Source of the DNA: Pseudomonadota bacterium
GTDB taxonomy: Bacteria > Desulfobacterota > GWC2-55-46 > JADFVP01
DNA length: 16,425 nt
Direction of reading: 5' to 3'
Assembly (NCBI GenBank): GCA_015222595.1
Contig: JADFVP010000040.1
Location: forward strand, 1-16,425
Shown: piece after piece, positions 14,725-16,425 of the stretch
Layout: each line of letters begins with the position of its first letter
Numbering within the stretch: the first letter of the stretch is position 1
Program-made: the position numbers and the translations under genes
The notes under the pieces: generated by a model
The model's input: only the letters and a program-made list of their open reading frames with translations
What the model was told of the DNA's origin: nothing
Database searches by the model: none

Positions 14725-15321
14725 TTACTTCTTCGGCTTGAGCGTCAGTTTTGTCTTGCCGTCCTTTACCGTTACCTTCACCTCTACGTTCTTTGTCTTG
14801 TACTTCTCTTCAATCTTTTTCTTCGAGGCCTCGATGTTACGGGTGAACTTGTCGAGGCTTAGGCCCTTCACGGACTCGTTCTGCTCTTTTCGGGACTCTA
14901 CGTACTTGCTGTACGCCTTCTCCATCGAGTCGTCGGCCCCTGTTTTTGGCAACTCTTCTTTTGCCTGCCTGGTCTGCTTTTCCGGCTTTTTTGCGCCTGT
15001 CGGTTCCGGCGGCGGTTTAATTGAGGCGATAGGCGCTCCGCCCCCTTCGGCCCTTCGCGTATAGGTTCCTTCCTCTATGGCGCGGAGTATGCGCCCCCAG
15101 TACTGCTTGTAGCTGTTGTACTTGGCTACAATGCTGTTGAGCTTGAACTTGTGCGCCGTGTTGGAGGTGCTGTTGTTGGAGAGTCTAAGAATTCTCCGTT
15201 CAATATCGGCTCGGAGCTTTATCGGCTCACGCTTGAGTACCCGCATAAAGTACTGCTCGTACTCTATCCTTAAACGGGCGATGTCCTTGTCCAAGGTGTC
15301 TATATCTTTGCGTAGACTCAT
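14725..15321 (-). CDS. MXAN_5187-like coiled-coil protein of unknown function
   Basis: The protein has 198 residues and is highly charged, without signal peptide or membrane segment. Residues 1-90 form a helical domain (YEQYFMRVLKREPIKL, then HKFKLNSIVAKYNSYKQYW and RAIEEGTY). Residues 91-130 are a Pro/Gly/Lys-rich linker. Residues 135-198 hold a second domain (SLDKFTRNIE, then VEVKVTVKDGKTKLTLKP). Both parts resemble the C-terminal region of Myxococcus MXAN_5187 and related deltaproteobacterial proteins as I remember them; no biochemical role is known. It is read in the same direction as the TPR membrane protein (39 bases downstream) and the outer-membrane barrel (100 bases upstream). The ATG at 15321 has only a weak CAGAG-type ribosome site. 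Confidence 0.6.
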   Translation of the reverse strand: MSLRKDIDTLDKDIARLRIEYEQYFMRVLKREPIKLRADIERRILRLSNNSTSNTAHKFKLNSIVAKYNSYKQYWGRILRAIEEGTYTRRAEGGGAPIASIKPPPEPTGAKKPEKQTRQAKEELPKTGADDSMEKAYSKYVESRKEQNESVKGLSLDKFTRNIEASKKKIEEKYKTKNVEVKVTVKDGKTKLTLKPKK

Positions 15322-15421
15322 ACTCTGCCTGTTACTTAAGGGCGCAGCCGGTCGTTAAACAGGGCTGAAAGAAAAAACGAAAATAGTAGTTCGACAAAAA
15401 AGAGGCCGACACTTCTAATAC

Positions 15422-16425
15422 CTAAAAGAGCGTTACGAGAAAGAGCCGCACCTTCTTCTCTTTCTCGTTCGTGCCGGTTGCTAAGTCGCCGTCTCTCAGG
15501 CCGCGAAATTCTAACTGTGCAAACGCGTTGGTCAGTATATTATACCGCGCCATTACGGAAGTTGCCACCGCGCTCTTCTTCCCGTCCTCTTTTAAGGTGT
15601 CGTAACGGGCCCCGAAGCCTATCTTGGTTGTCGGCATGTAGAGCGCTTCTATGAGATAGTTGGTCTTGTCCGGGTCGGTGTCGTACTTTGAGGCAAACCA
15701 TCCGGCGGTAAGTACCACTGGCCCCAGCTCCGCCTCTGCCCCTACGCCGAACTTGTTATACTCAACGTCTGAGGTGCCGGCCGCGTCCGTTTCGTAGCCC
15801 TTACGTAGAATCGCGCCGACGGAGTAGCGCTCCTTGAAGTTCACGGAGTAGGTCGCGTAGAACGATTTGAACTTGTGGCTGCTCACAACGTTCCCTCTTG
15901 CAACACCTAGCGAGTAGTAGTGCGTAGGCGCCCAAGACTCTTCGTCCTCTGTCTTTTTGATCCCGTTCAGCTCAACGAGGCGCAGGCCCATCGTTAGAGT
16001 GTCGAGTGTCTTCTCTGCAAGATAACGGTTGTTTATGGCCTTCTGGTAGTCGGCAAGAAATGGCAGGCCGAAGCTGCTCTTTCCGGCCTTCAAGTTCAAC
16101 CTACCGGCCCCTTTGGGCCCAGCAAGGTCGTTTACCTGTATATAGGCGTTATTAATAGCTGAAGAGACGGTGCCGTCGGCGGCCTGCTGTATTGCTATTG
16201 ACCCGTAGGCCGAAACGCGTCCATCTGTGCCGAACGCGCCGCCGGAGATCAGCTCGACCTCCTCAATGACCATGTCGGAAGAGGTAGACTTTGCGCCCGA
16301 GGCGGTCGTCTCGTCGTACTTGCCCTCTACCTCTATTTCCACTGAGACCGGAATAGTGTCCAGCTTCTTTACCTTGGTCCACTCGCCCTCCTCTTCGAAC
16401 CTGAGACCATTTGCGCGCCATATGC
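15422..16425 (-). CDS. Outer-membrane beta-barrel (porin-like) protein, 5' end outside the window
   Basis: The frame is open to the window edge, so the N-terminus and signal peptide are missing; 333 codons are visible. The apparent GTG start at 16342 is internal, because the frame continues upstream with RANGLRFEEEGEW. The visible protein is a series of amphipathic strands with alternating hydrophobic residues (for example SAYGSIAIQQ, GRLNLKAGKSSFGLPF, TMGLRLVEL, FYATYSVNF, KIGFGARY) and ends FLVTLF, with the terminal Phe that the BAM machinery recognises. This indicates a beta-barrel in the outer membrane. The substrate is unknown. In metal-reducing deltaproteobacteria, barrels of this type can form conduits with multiheme cytochromes, but no cytochrome gene is adjacent here, so a general porin is as likely. 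No convincing terminator follows its stop. Confidence 0.65.
   Translation of the reverse strand, partial: IWRANGLRFEEEGEWTKVKKLDTIPVSVEIEVEGKYDETTASGAKSTSSDMVIEEVELISGGAFGTDGRVSAYGSIAIQQAADGTVSSAINNAYIQVNDLAGPKGAGRLNLKAGKSSFGLPFLADYQKAINNRYLAEKTLDTLTMGLRLVELNGIKKTEDEESWAPTHYYSLGVARGNVVSSHKFKSFYATYSVNFKERYSVGAILRKGYETDAAGTSDVEYNKFGVGAEAELGPVVLTAGWFASKYDTDPDKTNYLIEALYMPTTKIGFGARYDTLKEDGKKSAVATSVMARYNILTNAFAQLEFRGLRDGDLATGTNEKEKKVRLFLVTLF

Noticed and set aside
15370..15421. Terminator after the outer-membrane protein gene on the minus strand
   Set aside because: A T6 run follows the stop, but no stable hairpin precedes it.
16340..16342. GTG at 16342 as the start of the outer-membrane protein
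   Set aside because: The frame stays open upstream to the window edge with plausible protein sequence, and the predicted start lacks a signal peptide, so the true start is outside.

Overview
This window looks like chromosomal DNA from a Gram-negative, respiring bacterium, most likely of the deltaproteobacterial (Desulfobacterota/Myxococcota) sphere. The evidence is a triheme c-type cytochrome lipoprotein, an outer-membrane beta-barrel protein ending in Phe, an F-type ATP synthase locus that carries two b-type stalk regions but no a or c subunit genes (a split seen in deltaproteobacteria such as Geobacter), a MinD/FlhG-like ATPase coupled to a PilZ-like protein, and a protein resembling the Myxococcus MXAN_5187 family. 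This assignment is inferred from gene content; no rRNA, tRNA, CRISPR array, transposase or phage gene was recognised.

Left part (1-2479): two minus-strand lipoprotein genes, a six-bladed NHL beta-propeller and a triheme cytochrome, end in a strong intrinsic terminator at about 205-246. Between them lies a long imperfect hairpin. Upstream of the cytochrome, in the divergent promoter region, is a perfect 9-1-9 palindrome.

Middle-left (2480-6363): a MinD/ParA-like ATPase gene overlaps a PilZ-like gene by 4 bases, followed by a small four-cysteine protein, a terminator, and tldD.

Centre (6364-12882): after a 330-base gap holding a terminator, a good sigma70-type promoter and a leader with competing hairpins, the ATP synthase genes run in the order atpF(b'-b fusion), atpH, atpA, atpG, atpD, atpC. 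The first gene is the most striking feature. The b' and b subunits, normally separate genes, are one 321-residue frame, and the junction is a signal-peptide-like segment with a plausible signal peptidase site. The polypeptide could stay as a three-membrane-segment fusion or be cut into two 1:1 stalk subunits. The operon ends in a cluster of three terminator-like hairpins.

Right part (12883-16425): three minus-strand genes converge on the atp operon. They are a GT-C-like membrane protein with four C-terminal TPRs, an MXAN_5187-like coiled-coil protein, and the 3' part of an outer-membrane beta-barrel gene that runs off the window.
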